Part shown: piece by piece, positions 49,970 through 60,374 of the stretch
Numbering within the stretch: the first letter of the stretch is position 1
How the letters are laid out: every line of letters begins with the position of its first letter
NCBI GenBank assembly: GCA_947589545.1
Contig: CANQBA010000004.1
Coordinates: 1-64,000 of the forward strand
From: an uncultured Oscillospiraceae bacterium
GTDB lineage: Bacteria; Bacillota; Clostridia; Oscillospirales; Oscillospiraceae
Direction: 5' to 3'
Length of the DNA: 64,000 nucleotides
Notes under the pieces: model-generated
Databases searched by the model: none
What the model was told of the DNA's origin: nothing
Seen by the model: the letters and a program-made list of their open reading frames with translations, nothing else
Position numbers and translations under genes: made by a program

Positions 49970-50707
49970 ATGTCAGGACATTCCAAATGGCATAACATAC
50001 AGAAAACAAAGGGCGCGGCGGACGCCAAGCGCGCCCAGGCTTTCACCAAGATCGCCCGTGAGATGATCGTAGCGGTGAAGGAGGGCGGCGGTTCGGCCGA
50101 CCCGGCCAACAACTCCCGTCTGGCCACCGTCATCGCCAAGGCCAAGGCCGCCAACATGCCCAACGACAACATCAAGAGGACGCTGGAGAAGGCCGCGGGC
50201 AGCGCCGGCGGCGACAACTACGAGTCCGTCACCTACGAGGGCTACGGCCCCGAGGGCGTGGCCGTCATTGTGGACGCCATGACCGACAACCGCAACCGTA
50301 CCGCTTCCGAGGTGCGGCACCTCTTTGACAAATACGGCGGAAATATGGGCGCCTCCGGGTGCGTCAGCTGGTCGTTTGAGAAGAAGGGCGTCATCGTCAT
50401 CGATAACGAGGATGAGGAGTACGACGAGGACACCGTCATGATGGACGCGCTGGAGGCCGGCGCCGACGATATGCAGGCCGAGGACGAGACCTTTGAGGTC
50501 ACCACCGACCCCGACAGCTTCCCGGCTGTCCTGGAGGCCCTGGAGGCCAAGAAGTATAAGTTCGTCTCCGCCCAGGTGGAGATGGTGCCCCAGAACTACG
50601 TGAAGCTCACCGACGAGGAGAACATCAAGAAGTTCGAGAAGATGCTGGAGCTGATGGACGACAACGACGACATCCAAAACGTCTGGCACAACTGGGACGA
50701 GGACTGA
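49970..50707 (+). CDS. yebC: YebC/PmpR family protein
   Basis: 245 residues from the ATG at 49970 (GGAAGGATGG upstream); an upstream in-frame start at 49868 precedes the promoter. MSGHSKWHNIQKTKGAADAKRAQ and KAANMPNDNIKRTLEKA are diagnostic; MTDNRNRTASEVRHLFDKYGGNMG follows. YebC members are transcriptional regulators and, in recent work, translation factors for proline-rich stretches. A single-gene unit with its own promoter and terminator. Confidence 0.95.
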   Translation: MSGHSKWHNIQKTKGAADAKRAQAFTKIAREMIVAVKEGGGSADPANNSRLATVIAKAKAANMPNDNIKRTLEKAAGSAGGDNYESVTYEGYGPEGVAVIVDAMTDNRNRTASEVRHLFDKYGGNMGASGCVSWSFEKKGVIVIDNEDEEYDEDTVMMDALEAGADDMQAEDETFEVTTDPDSFPAVLEALEAKKYKFVSAQVEMVPQNYVKLTDEENIKKFEKMLELMDDNDDIQNVWHNWDED

Positions 50708-50722
50708 GAAAAAACATAGCAC

Positions 50723-50776
50723 GTCACCTTATTAAAAAAACGAGGCCAAATGGCCTCGCTTTTTTAATAAGGTGAC
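50723..50776. terminator. 25-bp hairpin terminator shared by yebC and rnpB
   Basis: GTCACCTTATT-A7-CGAGGCC (50723-50747) pairs with GGCCTCGC-T6-AATAAGGTGAC (50752-50776), loop AAAT, one mismatch in 25. It serves yebC (+) and rnpB (-), and its right arm reaches into the 3' end of rnpB. Confidence 0.9.
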
Positions 50777-51226
50777 CGGGCCTGTAAGCCGGGTTCTGTC
50801 GTGGACAGCCATTAATCTAGACCGGCAGTTGCCCGCCGGTTCAAGCCGTTTGGGGGACGGACGGGCCGCCCTTGTGTCCCCGTAGTTGCTCCGGATAGAG
50901 TTTACAGCGGAAATATGTCTCCATACTCCGAGTGGGCTCTTACCCCACCTTTCCACCATCTCCTCGCTGAAACCGCTTTACCTCGGGCTGCAAGTGTTCG
51001 CCCTCGGGCGCGGGTTTCGCTCGTCGATTCCCCACACGACCCGCTGACGCCGGGCTCGTACGGGGGCCCCGAGTTAGGCCCGCTTTAGCGTGTTTGCAAG
51101 GAAGTCTATTTCTGTTGCACTTGTCCGAGGGTCGCCCCTGGCGGGTGTTACCCGTTATCCTTGCCCTGTGGAGCCCGGACTTTCCTCACGCGCCTAAGCG
51201 CCCGCGGCTGTCCGGCCCGGTCACCG
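50771..51226 (-). ncRNA. rnpB: RNase P RNA
   Basis: On the minus strand the conserved 5' core GAGGAAAGTCCGGGCTCC is at about 51188-51171, and the 3' core ACAGAACCCGGCTT near 50799-50786. The ends pair as helix P1 (GGTGACCGGGCC with GGCCCGGTCACC). The length of about 456 bases fits bacterial RNase P RNA, which removes 5' leaders from pre-tRNA. Its own TTGACA-N17-TAAAAT promoter and a strong terminator flank it. Exact ends are inferred from P1 and the promoter. Confidence 0.95.
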
Positions 51227-51231
51227 GGATT

Positions 51232-51260
51232 ATTTTAAATCATTCCCTCCGGTTTGTCAA
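51232..51260 (-). promoter_or_regulatory. sigma-A promoter of rnpB
   Basis: Minus strand TTGACA (51260-51255), 17 bases, TAAAAT (51237-51232); places the start near 51226, at P1. Confidence 0.8.
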
Positions 51261-51266
51261 ACACAA

Positions 51267-51295
51267 TTGCAAATTTCAAGGAGATGGTGTATAAT
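51267..51295 (+). promoter_or_regulatory. sigma-A promoter of murD
   Basis: TTGCAA (51267-51272), 17 bases, TATAAT (51290-51295). The -35 box is only 6 bp from that of the divergent rnpB promoter. Confidence 0.75.
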
Positions 51296-51331
51296 GATCA
51301 TGTCTATTTCTTCATCTGCAAGGAGCGCATC

Positions 51332-52702
51332 ATGACACTTTCTCAGTACATCGACTCTCTCCGGGGCAAGCGCGTCACCGTCATTGGCCTGGGCGTCAGC
51401 AACAGGCCCCTGGTGCGGCTGCTTCTCAAGGCCGGCCTCGACCTGACCGTCCGGGACGCCGCCGCCCCTGAGAGCCTGGGCGACATCGCCACCGAGCTTT
51501 TGGAGCACGGGTGCAGGATCATCACCGGGGAAGATTACCTGAAGGAGATCGACGCCGACATGATCTTCCGTTCCCCCGGCGTCATGCCCCACGAGCCGGG
51601 GATCCTCCGGGCCGTGGAGAACGGCGCCGTACTCACCAGCGAGATGGAGGCCTTCTTTGAGGTCTGCCCCTGTCCCATCTACGCCGTCACCGGCTCCGAC
51701 GGGAAGACCACCACCACCACGGTCATCGCCGAGATGCTGAAGGCCGACGGAAAGACCGTCCATGTGGGCGGCAACATCGGGACGCCCCTTCTGGACAAGG
51801 CCGATACCATGAAGCCGGAGGACGTGGCGGTGCTGGAGCTGTCCTCCTTCCAGCTGATGACCATGAAAAAATCCCCCACACGGGCGCTGGTGACCAACGT
51901 GGCCCCCAACCACCTCGACAAGCACAAGAGCATGGACGAGTACGTGGACGCCAAGCGGAATATCTTTCAGAACACGCCTCACCCGGAGGTGGTCGTTCTC
52001 AACGCCGACAACGACATCACCCGCGCCTTTGCCGCCCGGGCGGGAGCGGGCGTCCGGTTCTTTTCCCGGCGCGACACCGTGGAGAACGGGACGTTCTGTG
52101 AAGACGGCACGATCTACGCCTCTCTGGGCGGCAGGACGGAGAAGCTCATGGAGGCCGGAGAAATCTTCCTCCCCGGCGCGCATAATGTGGAAAATTATCT
52201 GGGCGCTTTCGCCCTTCTCTACGGGAGCGTGAAAAATGAGTCCATGACCGGCACCGCCAAAACGTTCCGGGGCGTGGAGCACAGGATCGAGCTTGTCCGG
52301 GAGCTTCGCGGGGTAAAATATTATAACGACTCCATCGCCTCCTCGCCCTCCCGCACCAGGGCGGGCCTTAAGTCCTTTGCGCAGAAGGTCATTCTGATCG
52401 CCGGCGGCAAGGACAAGGGCGTGCCCTTCGACGCCCTGGGCGAGGATATCCGGGAGCACGTGAAGGTGCTGGTGCTCACCGGCCTCACGGCGGAGAAGAT
52501 CGAGAAGGCCGCGCTGGACGCGGGATATGACGGGCCGGTCATCCGGAAGGACGACTTCCGGGAGGCCGTTCTGGCGGCGGTTGCCGCGGCGGGGGAGGGC
52601 GACACCGTGCTTTTGTCCCCGGCCTGCACCTCCTTCGACCGGTTCAAAAATTTCGCCGAGCGCGGCAATTATTTTAAAGAGATCGTGATGGGGCTTTCGT
52701 GA
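51332..52702 (+). CDS. murD: UDP-N-acetylmuramoylalanine-D-glutamate ligase
   Basis: 456 residues from the ATG at 51332 (AAGGAG at ideal distance); an upstream frame would precede the promoter. Mur ligase fold: N-terminal RVTVIGLGVSN, ATP-loop VTGSDGKTTTT, NVAPNHLDKH and late LSPACTSFDRFKNFAERG. It adds D-Glu to UDP-MurNAc-Ala in peptidoglycan synthesis. No other mur genes lie nearby, so it is displaced from the usual cluster. Overlaps the next gene (TGATG). Confidence 0.94.
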   Translation: MTLSQYIDSLRGKRVTVIGLGVSNRPLVRLLLKAGLDLTVRDAAAPESLGDIATELLEHGCRIITGEDYLKEIDADMIFRSPGVMPHEPGILRAVENGAVLTSEMEAFFEVCPCPIYAVTGSDGKTTTTTVIAEMLKADGKTVHVGGNIGTPLLDKADTMKPEDVAVLELSSFQLMTMKKSPTRALVTNVAPNHLDKHKSMDEYVDAKRNIFQNTPHPEVVVLNADNDITRAFAARAGAGVRFFSRRDTVENGTFCEDGTIYASLGGRTEKLMEAGEIFLPGAHNVENYLGAFALLYGSVKNESMTGTAKTFRGVEHRIELVRELRGVKYYNDSIASSPSRTRAGLKSFAQKVILIAGGKDKGVPFDALGEDIREHVKVLVLTGLTAEKIEKAALDAGYDGPVIRKDDFREAVLAAVAAAGEGDTVLLSPACTSFDRFKNFAERGNYFKEIVMGLS

Positions 52703-53937
52703 TGGATTCGATACTTGAGCTTTCCAAAAGGGCCGAGGCGGACTGCGCCCCGGTATTCAGGCGGATAGACGGCGTGGCCGAGGAAAACACCAAAAAGGTG
52801 CTTTCCGCCTTTCAAAATCGCCGCGTCTCCGCCCCTATGTTCGCCGGCACCACGGGCTACGGGTACGACGATCAGGGCCGGGATACCCTGGAGCTTATCT
52901 GGGCGGACGTGTTCGGCGCGGAAAAAGCCCTGGTGCGGCAGAGCTTTGTCAACGGCACCCACGCCATCGGCGCCGCGCTCTTTGCCGCGCTGAGACCCGG
53001 TGACACGCTCCTAGCCGCCACAGGCGCGCCCTACGACACCCTGCAAAGCGTCATCGGTCTCACCGGCGATTACCCGGGGAATCTCCGGCAGTACGGCGTC
53101 CGTTACGCTCAAACGGAGCTTTTGCCCGACGGGACGCCGGATATCGGGGCCATCCAAAAAGCCGCCGCCGATCCGTCCGTCAGGGCCGTGGAGATCCAGC
53201 GCTCCTCCGGCTACGCCACAAGGCCGGCGCTGTCGGTGGATGCCATCGGGCGGATCTGCGACGCTGTCCACGCGGTGAACCCCCAGGCCGCCGTGATCGT
53301 GGACAACTGCTACGGCGAGTTTACCGAGACGCGGGAACCGTGCGAGGCGGGGGCGGATCTCATCGCTGGGTCGCTGATTAAAAATCCCGGCGGGGGCCTG
53401 GCGCCCACGGGGGGCTATGTGGCGGGGCGGAGCGATCTGGTGGACGCCGCCGCCATGCGCCTGACCGTCCCCGGCATTGGCGGGGAGTGCGGCTGTTCGC
53501 CCTACGGCTCCAGGCTCTTTTATCAGGGCCTCTTTATGGCGCCCCATGTGACGGCCCAGGCGCTGAAGACCGCCGTATTCGCCGCCCGGATGACGGAGCT
53601 TCTGGGCTTCCGCTCGCGGCCGGCCTATGACGCGCCCCGGAGCGATATCATCCAGTCCATCGACTTCGGCAAGCCCGAGCTGCTTGTCCGGTTCTGCAAG
53701 GGCATCCAATCCGGCTCGCCCGTGGATTCCTATGTGACGCCGGAGCCCTGGGATATGCCGGGGTACGAAGACAAGGTCATCATGGCCGCCGGGACGTTCG
53801 TGCAGGGCGCGTCCATCGAGCTCTCCTGCGACGGCCCCATGCGGGAGCCCTACACCGCCTATATGCAGGGCGGCATCACCTTTGAGGCCGGCAAGCTGGG
53901 CGTGCTGAGCGGATTGGAAAGCCTGATGGGCTCATAA
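52702..53937 (+). CDS. methionine gamma-lyase-like (YnbB/aluminium-resistance family) protein
   Basis: 411 residues. Start overlaps the murD stop. PLP-dependent Cys/Met-metabolism fold: YGYDDQGRDTLELIWADVFGAEKALVR, an N-terminal region typical of the so-called aluminium-resistance family, and the PLP lysine K227 in GSLIKNPGGGLAPTGGYVAG. True substrate unclear; related proteins cleave methionine or cystathionine. Co-transcription with murD seems accidental or growth-linked. Confidence 0.88.
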   Translation: MDSILELSKRAEADCAPVFRRIDGVAEENTKKVLSAFQNRRVSAPMFAGTTGYGYDDQGRDTLELIWADVFGAEKALVRQSFVNGTHAIGAALFAALRPGDTLLAATGAPYDTLQSVIGLTGDYPGNLRQYGVRYAQTELLPDGTPDIGAIQKAAADPSVRAVEIQRSSGYATRPALSVDAIGRICDAVHAVNPQAAVIVDNCYGEFTETREPCEAGADLIAGSLIKNPGGGLAPTGGYVAGRSDLVDAAAMRLTVPGIGGECGCSPYGSRLFYQGLFMAPHVTAQALKTAVFAARMTELLGFRSRPAYDAPRSDIIQSIDFGKPELLVRFCKGIQSGSPVDSYVTPEPWDMPGYEDKVIMAAGTFVQGASIELSCDGPMREPYTAYMQGGITFEAGKLGVLSGLESLMGS

Positions 53938-53945
53938 AATTTCGG

Positions 53946-53974
53946 TAAAATTCGATCCTTTCGCCGCATATACT
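53946..53974 (+). promoter_or_regulatory. mother-cell (sigma-E type) promoter of yunB
   Basis: TAAAATT (53946-53952, 6/7), 14 bases, CATATACT (53967-53974, 7/8 to CATACAMT). In Bacillus, yunB is a sigma-E gene, so position and sequence agree. Confidence 0.6.
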
Positions 53975-53991
53975 CCACCGGGGGTGGGGGA

Positions 53992-54636
53992 ATGGGCAGA
54001 TGGAGAAGGATCGTTTGGGAGCTGAGACGCCGGAGGGCGGGGATCGGCCTTGCGCTGCTTAGCGCGGGCACGCTGGTGATCGCGCTGTTCACCACGGTGA
54101 CGCTGCCGCCCACTGTGACTGAGCTCGCGCTGGCCACCGCCACGGACGACATCACTATCATCGTCAACGACGTGGTGTCGGAGATCCTGGAGGGGGGAGA
54201 GCTGGACTATGAAAAGCTGGTCACCCTGGAGCGCGGCGACCAGGGCGCCGTCACGGCGCTGATTGCCAATTCCGCCAATATCAACGCTCTGAGAGCCAAA
54301 GTGACCAACGCCGTGGTGGAGCGGTTTGCCGACACCGATCTTACGCGTATCTCCATCCCGCTGGGGAATCTCGTAGGCGGTACGCTGCTCTCCGGCAAGG
54401 GCCCCAGGTTGAAGCTGGATATCCTGTCCGTTACCAACGTGGTCACCAGCTTTCGCAACGAGTTCACCTCCGCCGGGATCAACCAGACGCGGCACAGGAT
54501 CATTTTGGACGTGGACGTGTCCCTGGAGGTGCTGATGGGGCAGGACAGCGGCACGGATTCGGTGCTGACGGAGGTCATCGTCGCCGAGACGGTGATCGTG
54601 GGCTCCGTGCCCGACGCCTACGCCGCCATACCATAA
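53992..54636 (+). CDS. yunB: sporulation protein YunB
   Basis: 214 residues. Basic N-terminus, one membrane segment (about 19-38), then an extracytoplasmic domain with ITIIVNDVVSEIL, ANSANINALRAKVTNAV and ISIPLGNLVGGTLLSGKGPRL, the YunB pattern. Needed for efficient sporulation in Bacillus; function unknown. GGTGGGGG precedes the ATG. The promoter looks mother-cell specific, although ligA follows after only 15 bases. Confidence 0.9.
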   Translation: MGRWRRIVWELRRRRAGIGLALLSAGTLVIALFTTVTLPPTVTELALATATDDITIIVNDVVSEILEGGELDYEKLVTLERGDQGAVTALIANSANINALRAKVTNAVVERFADTDLTRISIPLGNLVGGTLLSGKGPRLKLDILSVTNVVTSFRNEFTSAGINQTRHRIILDVDVSLEVLMGQDSGTDSVLTEVIVAETVIVGSVPDAYAAIP

Positions 54637-56625
<1,989 letters not shown>

Positions 56626-56652
56626 GCGCCCAGCGTATACCGAGGTACCCAA

Positions 56653-58968
56653 ATGAAATTCAAAAAAGCACTTTCCCTGATCCTGACCCTCGCGATCCTG
56701 TCCACCCTTACGGCTGTTTACGCCGCGCCCCTGGCTCCCACCGGGGAAACCGTCTACCACAACCGCGCGGAGATCGCCCCGGGCCTCCTTTACGACAATT
56801 CGATCCTCGTCAATTCCGACGGCAAGCGCGTGGAGACCTTCTCCCTGGAAACGGTTCCCGGCGGCCCGGTTTATCCCCTGGTGGCCTTTGGGGACGTTAT
56901 CAACGATTTTATGACCATCGACGACGTCATCGCCAACGCCGAAGAGCGGGGCCTCAACGTCCTTGGCGGCATCAACGCCGACTTTTTCTACAGCTCCCGA
57001 AGCCTCCCCCTGGGGGCCGTCGTCGCCGGGGGACGGTATCTTTCCGGCAACAGCGACGAGAACATGCTGGGCTTTGACGAAAACGGCGCGTTCTTCTCCG
57101 ACCACCCGGCCATTGACATCACCCTGGAGAACCTGGGCGGCGGGGAGACGGTGGACGAGCTCACCGGGGAAGTCCGCTCCAATGCCGGGAAGACGGTGGA
57201 GGTTCACCAGTTCAATAAAGTCCGCATGGCCGGCAGCGGCATTTTTCTCTATGACGACGGCTATGACAGCGTCTCCACCGGGACAAGCCTGGACGGCTGG
57301 GCCGTGATCTTCCGTATTCTGGAGGGCGCCATGACCGTCTCCGGCCAGATGACCCTCCTGGTGGAGCAGGTCATCCCCGCCGGGAAGGACTACCCGCTGG
57401 ACGATGAACACATGGTACTGACCGCCCAAGCCGCCAGCGCTTTTCCCACGGAATATACAAAGTTCAGCGTGGGGGACAGGGTCACCCTGAAAACCACCTG
57501 CTCCGACGAACGCCTCGCCGGCGCGCAATACGCCACCGGCTGCGGCGACCTGCTGGTGCATGAGGGCCAAATCACCGACAGCGCCGGCTGGGATCAGGCG
57601 CTCATCGCCGTCCACCCCCGGACAGCGCTGGGCATCAAGCCGGACGGGGGTATCATCGCCTACGCGGTGGACGGGCGGCGCTCCAGCTATTCCAACGGCG
57701 CGCTCCTGGAGAACGTCGCCGCCGATCTGCTCTCCCGCGGCTGTACCGAGGTCATCAATCTGGACGGCGGCGGCTCCACCGTCATGAGCGTCAGGCTCCC
57801 CGGACAGGAGCACAGCGCTATCGTGAACCGGCCCTCCGGCACCCTTCGGAAATGCGCCACCTACATACTCTTCGTCTCGGACGAGCCCCCCACCGGCCAT
57901 GCCTCTCAGCTCCATCTGCAGGAGGACGGCGCGTTTATCCTGGCGGGGGCCTCCATGCCCCTGACCGCCCTGGCCACAGACAGCGCGGGTCTGCCCGCGC
58001 CGCTCCCGGAAGATATTACGTTCTCCTGCCTTACCGGAACCGTTGAAAACGGCGTCTATACCGCCGGCGATACCGGGGTGGATACGGTCACCGTTTCTTC
58101 CCCCTCCGCCGGGATCTCCGGACAGGCGTCCGTCCATGTGACAGATACGGTGGATACGCTGACGCTGACGGACGCCGCCACCGGCGAAGCGCCCGCCGTC
58201 ACCGGTCTGGAGGGGGACACGTCCGTCGCCCTCTCCCTTACCGCCGCGTATCTTTTACGGCCCGTCGCGGCGGAGCTCTCCCAGGCCGAGATCACTCTCA
58301 CCGAGGGGCTGGGGTCGGTCACGGAGGGCGTCCTGACGCTGACGAGGGGCGATATCTTAAACGGCGAGCTGACCGTAAGCCTGGGGGAGTGCACGGCCAC
58401 AATCCCTATCAGCTTCAAAAAGCCCGACGGCTTCTCCGATACCGCCGGACACTGGGCGGAGGGAAGCATCAAGCTTCTCTACGACAACGGCGCCGTCAAT
58501 GGCGTGGGCGGCAACCGCTTCGACCCCGATGGCGTCATCACAAGGGCTGCTTTTGTCACAATGATCTGGAATTTCCTCGATAACCCCGCGTCCGGCGCTC
58601 CCTGCACCTTCCCGGACGTGGCCCCGGAGAGCTGGTACTACGATCAGACATCCTGGTCGCAATCCGTCGGCCTGATTTTGGGGAGGGACGACGGCTCCTT
58701 CGACCCCGACGGACATTTGACGCGGGAGCAGGGCTTCACCATCCTTTACCGGCTCCTCCACGAGCTTTTGAGGCGCGAGCTTCCGGCCCCGGACGGCGCG
58801 GCGCTGGAGGGCTTTTTGGACGCCGGCGATGTGGCTCCATATGCCCTGGACGCCGCGGAAAGCCTTGCCGCCTACGGGCTGATCCAGGGCTCTGACGGGA
58901 TGCTGATGCCCCGGAAGGAGATGACCAGGGCGGAGGTTGCCACGCTCCTGGCCAGGGCTTTTTTCTGA
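56653..58968 (+). CDS. SLH-anchored phosphodiester glycosidase
   Basis: 771 residues, secreted. Signal peptide (about 1-25, KFKKALSLILTLAILSTLTAV). A NAGPA-type phosphodiester glycosidase domain (about 60-410), with the family motif NLDGGGSTVM at about 369-378, then a beta-rich spacer (about 420-590, Ig-like or BIG-like repeats) and three SLH domains at about 594, 654 and 720 (FSDTAGHWAEGS, FPDVAPESWYY, FLDAGDVAPYA). SLH domains bind pyruvylated cell-wall polymer. The enzyme may remove capping sugars linked by phosphodiester from wall polymers; inferred. GAGGT precedes the ATG. Confidence 0.88.
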   Translation: MKFKKALSLILTLAILSTLTAVYAAPLAPTGETVYHNRAEIAPGLLYDNSILVNSDGKRVETFSLETVPGGPVYPLVAFGDVINDFMTIDDVIANAEERGLNVLGGINADFFYSSRSLPLGAVVAGGRYLSGNSDENMLGFDENGAFFSDHPAIDITLENLGGGETVDELTGEVRSNAGKTVEVHQFNKVRMAGSGIFLYDDGYDSVSTGTSLDGWAVIFRILEGAMTVSGQMTLLVEQVIPAGKDYPLDDEHMVLTAQAASAFPTEYTKFSVGDRVTLKTTCSDERLAGAQYATGCGDLLVHEGQITDSAGWDQALIAVHPRTALGIKPDGGIIAYAVDGRRSSYSNGALLENVAADLLSRGCTEVINLDGGGSTVMSVRLPGQEHSAIVNRPSGTLRKCATYILFVSDEPPTGHASQLHLQEDGAFILAGASMPLTALATDSAGLPAPLPEDITFSCLTGTVENGVYTAGDTGVDTVTVSSPSAGISGQASVHVTDTVDTLTLTDAATGEAPAVTGLEGDTSVALSLTAAYLLRPVAAELSQAEITLTEGLGSVTEGVLTLTRGDILNGELTVSLGECTATIPISFKKPDGFSDTAGHWAEGSIKLLYDNGAVNGVGGNRFDPDGVITRAAFVTMIWNFLDNPASGAPCTFPDVAPESWYYDQTSWSQSVGLILGRDDGSFDPDGHLTREQGFTILYRLLHELLRRELPAPDGAALEGFLDAGDVAPYALDAAESLAAYGLIQGSDGMLMPRKEMTRAEVATLLARAFF

Positions 58969-59018
58969 AAACGGTAAAAACCCCACGGGAAAAAATATAC
59001 TGTTAAGGAGGACGTAAA

Positions 59019-60293
59019 ATGGCTGTACATGTCGTCAACGAGGCGCGCAGGTGCCTGCACTGCAAAAATCCCATGTGCCGCACGGGATGCCCCATCAACA
59101 CCAACATCCCGGAGATGATCGAGCTTTTCCGCACCGGTCACAAGAAGGAAGCCGGAGAGATGCTGTTTGAAAACAATCCCCTCTCCGTTTTTTGCTCCCT
59201 GGTGTGCAACCACGAGAATCAGTGCGAGGGCCACTGCGTCCTGGGCCGCAAGGGCGCGCCGGTGCAGATCTCCAGCATCGAAAACTACATCTCCGACGCG
59301 TATCTGGACGACCCGGAGCTAAAGCGGGAACCCCGGGTAGGGCAGAGGGTGGCCATTATCGGCTCCGGCCCCGCGGGCCTAACCATCGCCGTAAAGCTGG
59401 CCCAGAAGGGGTACGATATCACCATTTTTGAGAGCAAATACAAGATCGGCGGCGTCCTGCGCTACGGCATCCCCGATTTCCGCCTCCCCAAGACGGTCAT
59501 CGAGCGGTACAAAAAACAGCTTCTGCGGCTGGGCATCAAGATCCGGCCCAACGCCGCCATTGGCCTGGCGCTGACGGTGGACGATCTTCAGCGGGACGGC
59601 TATGAGGCTATCTTCATCGGCACTGGCGTCTGGAAGGCCAACAAGCTCAACGTCCCCGGCGAGAGCCTGGGGCATGTCCACTACGCCATCGACTACCTAG
59701 TGGATCCGGACGTGTTTATCATTGGCGAGACATTGGTGGTCATCGGAGCGGGCAACTCCGCCATGGACGTGGCCCGCACGGCGTTGCGCAAGGGCTCACG
59801 CCACGTGCACGTCTTCTGCCGGGAACCCAAGGCCGCCGCCAGCGAACGGGAGCTGGATTACGCCATCGCCGACGGTGTGGATATGATGTACGGCATTGAG
59901 ACGGTGGAAATACGGGACGAGGGCGTGGTCTACCGCCAGCGCACCTTTGACGAGGAGGGCAATGTCACCGCCGTGTCCGAGCCCAGGCTCTTCCCCTGCG
60001 ACAACGTGATCGTCGCCATCAGCCAGGGCGCTCAGAGCCGCATCGTCAACACCACCACGGGCCTCAATATGAACGAACGGGGCTTACTTGCCACCGACGA
60101 GCACGGCCGCACTACCCGGGAGGGCATCTTCGCCGCCGGCGATGTGTCCCTGGGGGCCAAGACCGTGGTGGAGGCCGCCCGCAGCGCCAAGATCGTCGCC
60201 GACGAGATGGATCGCTACCTCACCGAGCGCCGCCAAAACCGCGTGGAAAAAGCGCCCGAGGTCCTCCCCATAGTCAACCGCGCGGAGGAGTAA
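59019..60293 (+). CDS. gltA: GltD/NfnB-like NAD(P)-flavoprotein
   Basis: 424 residues. N-terminal cysteine region (CLHCKNPMCRTGCPINTNIP and CSLVCNHENQCEGHCVLG) for two Fe-S clusters, FAD-binding IIGSGPAGLTIAVKLAQKGYDITIFES, a second NAD(P)-binding VVIGAGNSAMDVARTALR and GIFAAGDVSLGAKTVVEAA. Annotated in this group as glutamate synthase small subunit GltA or NfnB. The expected partner (gltB large subunit or NfnA) is not next to it, so the electron partner is uncertain. AAGGAGG precedes the ATG. Confidence 0.85.
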   Translation: MAVHVVNEARRCLHCKNPMCRTGCPINTNIPEMIELFRTGHKKEAGEMLFENNPLSVFCSLVCNHENQCEGHCVLGRKGAPVQISSIENYISDAYLDDPELKREPRVGQRVAIIGSGPAGLTIAVKLAQKGYDITIFESKYKIGGVLRYGIPDFRLPKTVIERYKKQLLRLGIKIRPNAAIGLALTVDDLQRDGYEAIFIGTGVWKANKLNVPGESLGHVHYAIDYLVDPDVFIIGETLVVIGAGNSAMDVARTALRKGSRHVHVFCREPKAAASERELDYAIADGVDMMYGIETVEIRDEGVVYRQRTFDEEGNVTAVSEPRLFPCDNVIVAISQGAQSRIVNTTTGLNMNERGLLATDEHGRTTREGIFAAGDVSLGAKTVVEAARSAKIVADEMDRYLTERRQNRVEKAPEVLPIVNRAEE

Positions 60294-60315
60294 GGAGCCG
60301 AAATTCAAAATGCCT

Positions 60316-60341
60316 GACGGCGCGGATCCCTCCGCGCCGTC
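60316..60341. terminator. hairpin between convergent gltA-like and cotJC
   Basis: Perfect 11-bp stem GACGGCGCGGA (60316-60326) with TCCGCGCCGTC (60331-60341), loop TCCC. No immediate T-run on either side. Confidence 0.65.
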
Positions 60342-60374
60342 AATTCATATGCGTTTTTCAAAAGCGTGAACCGG

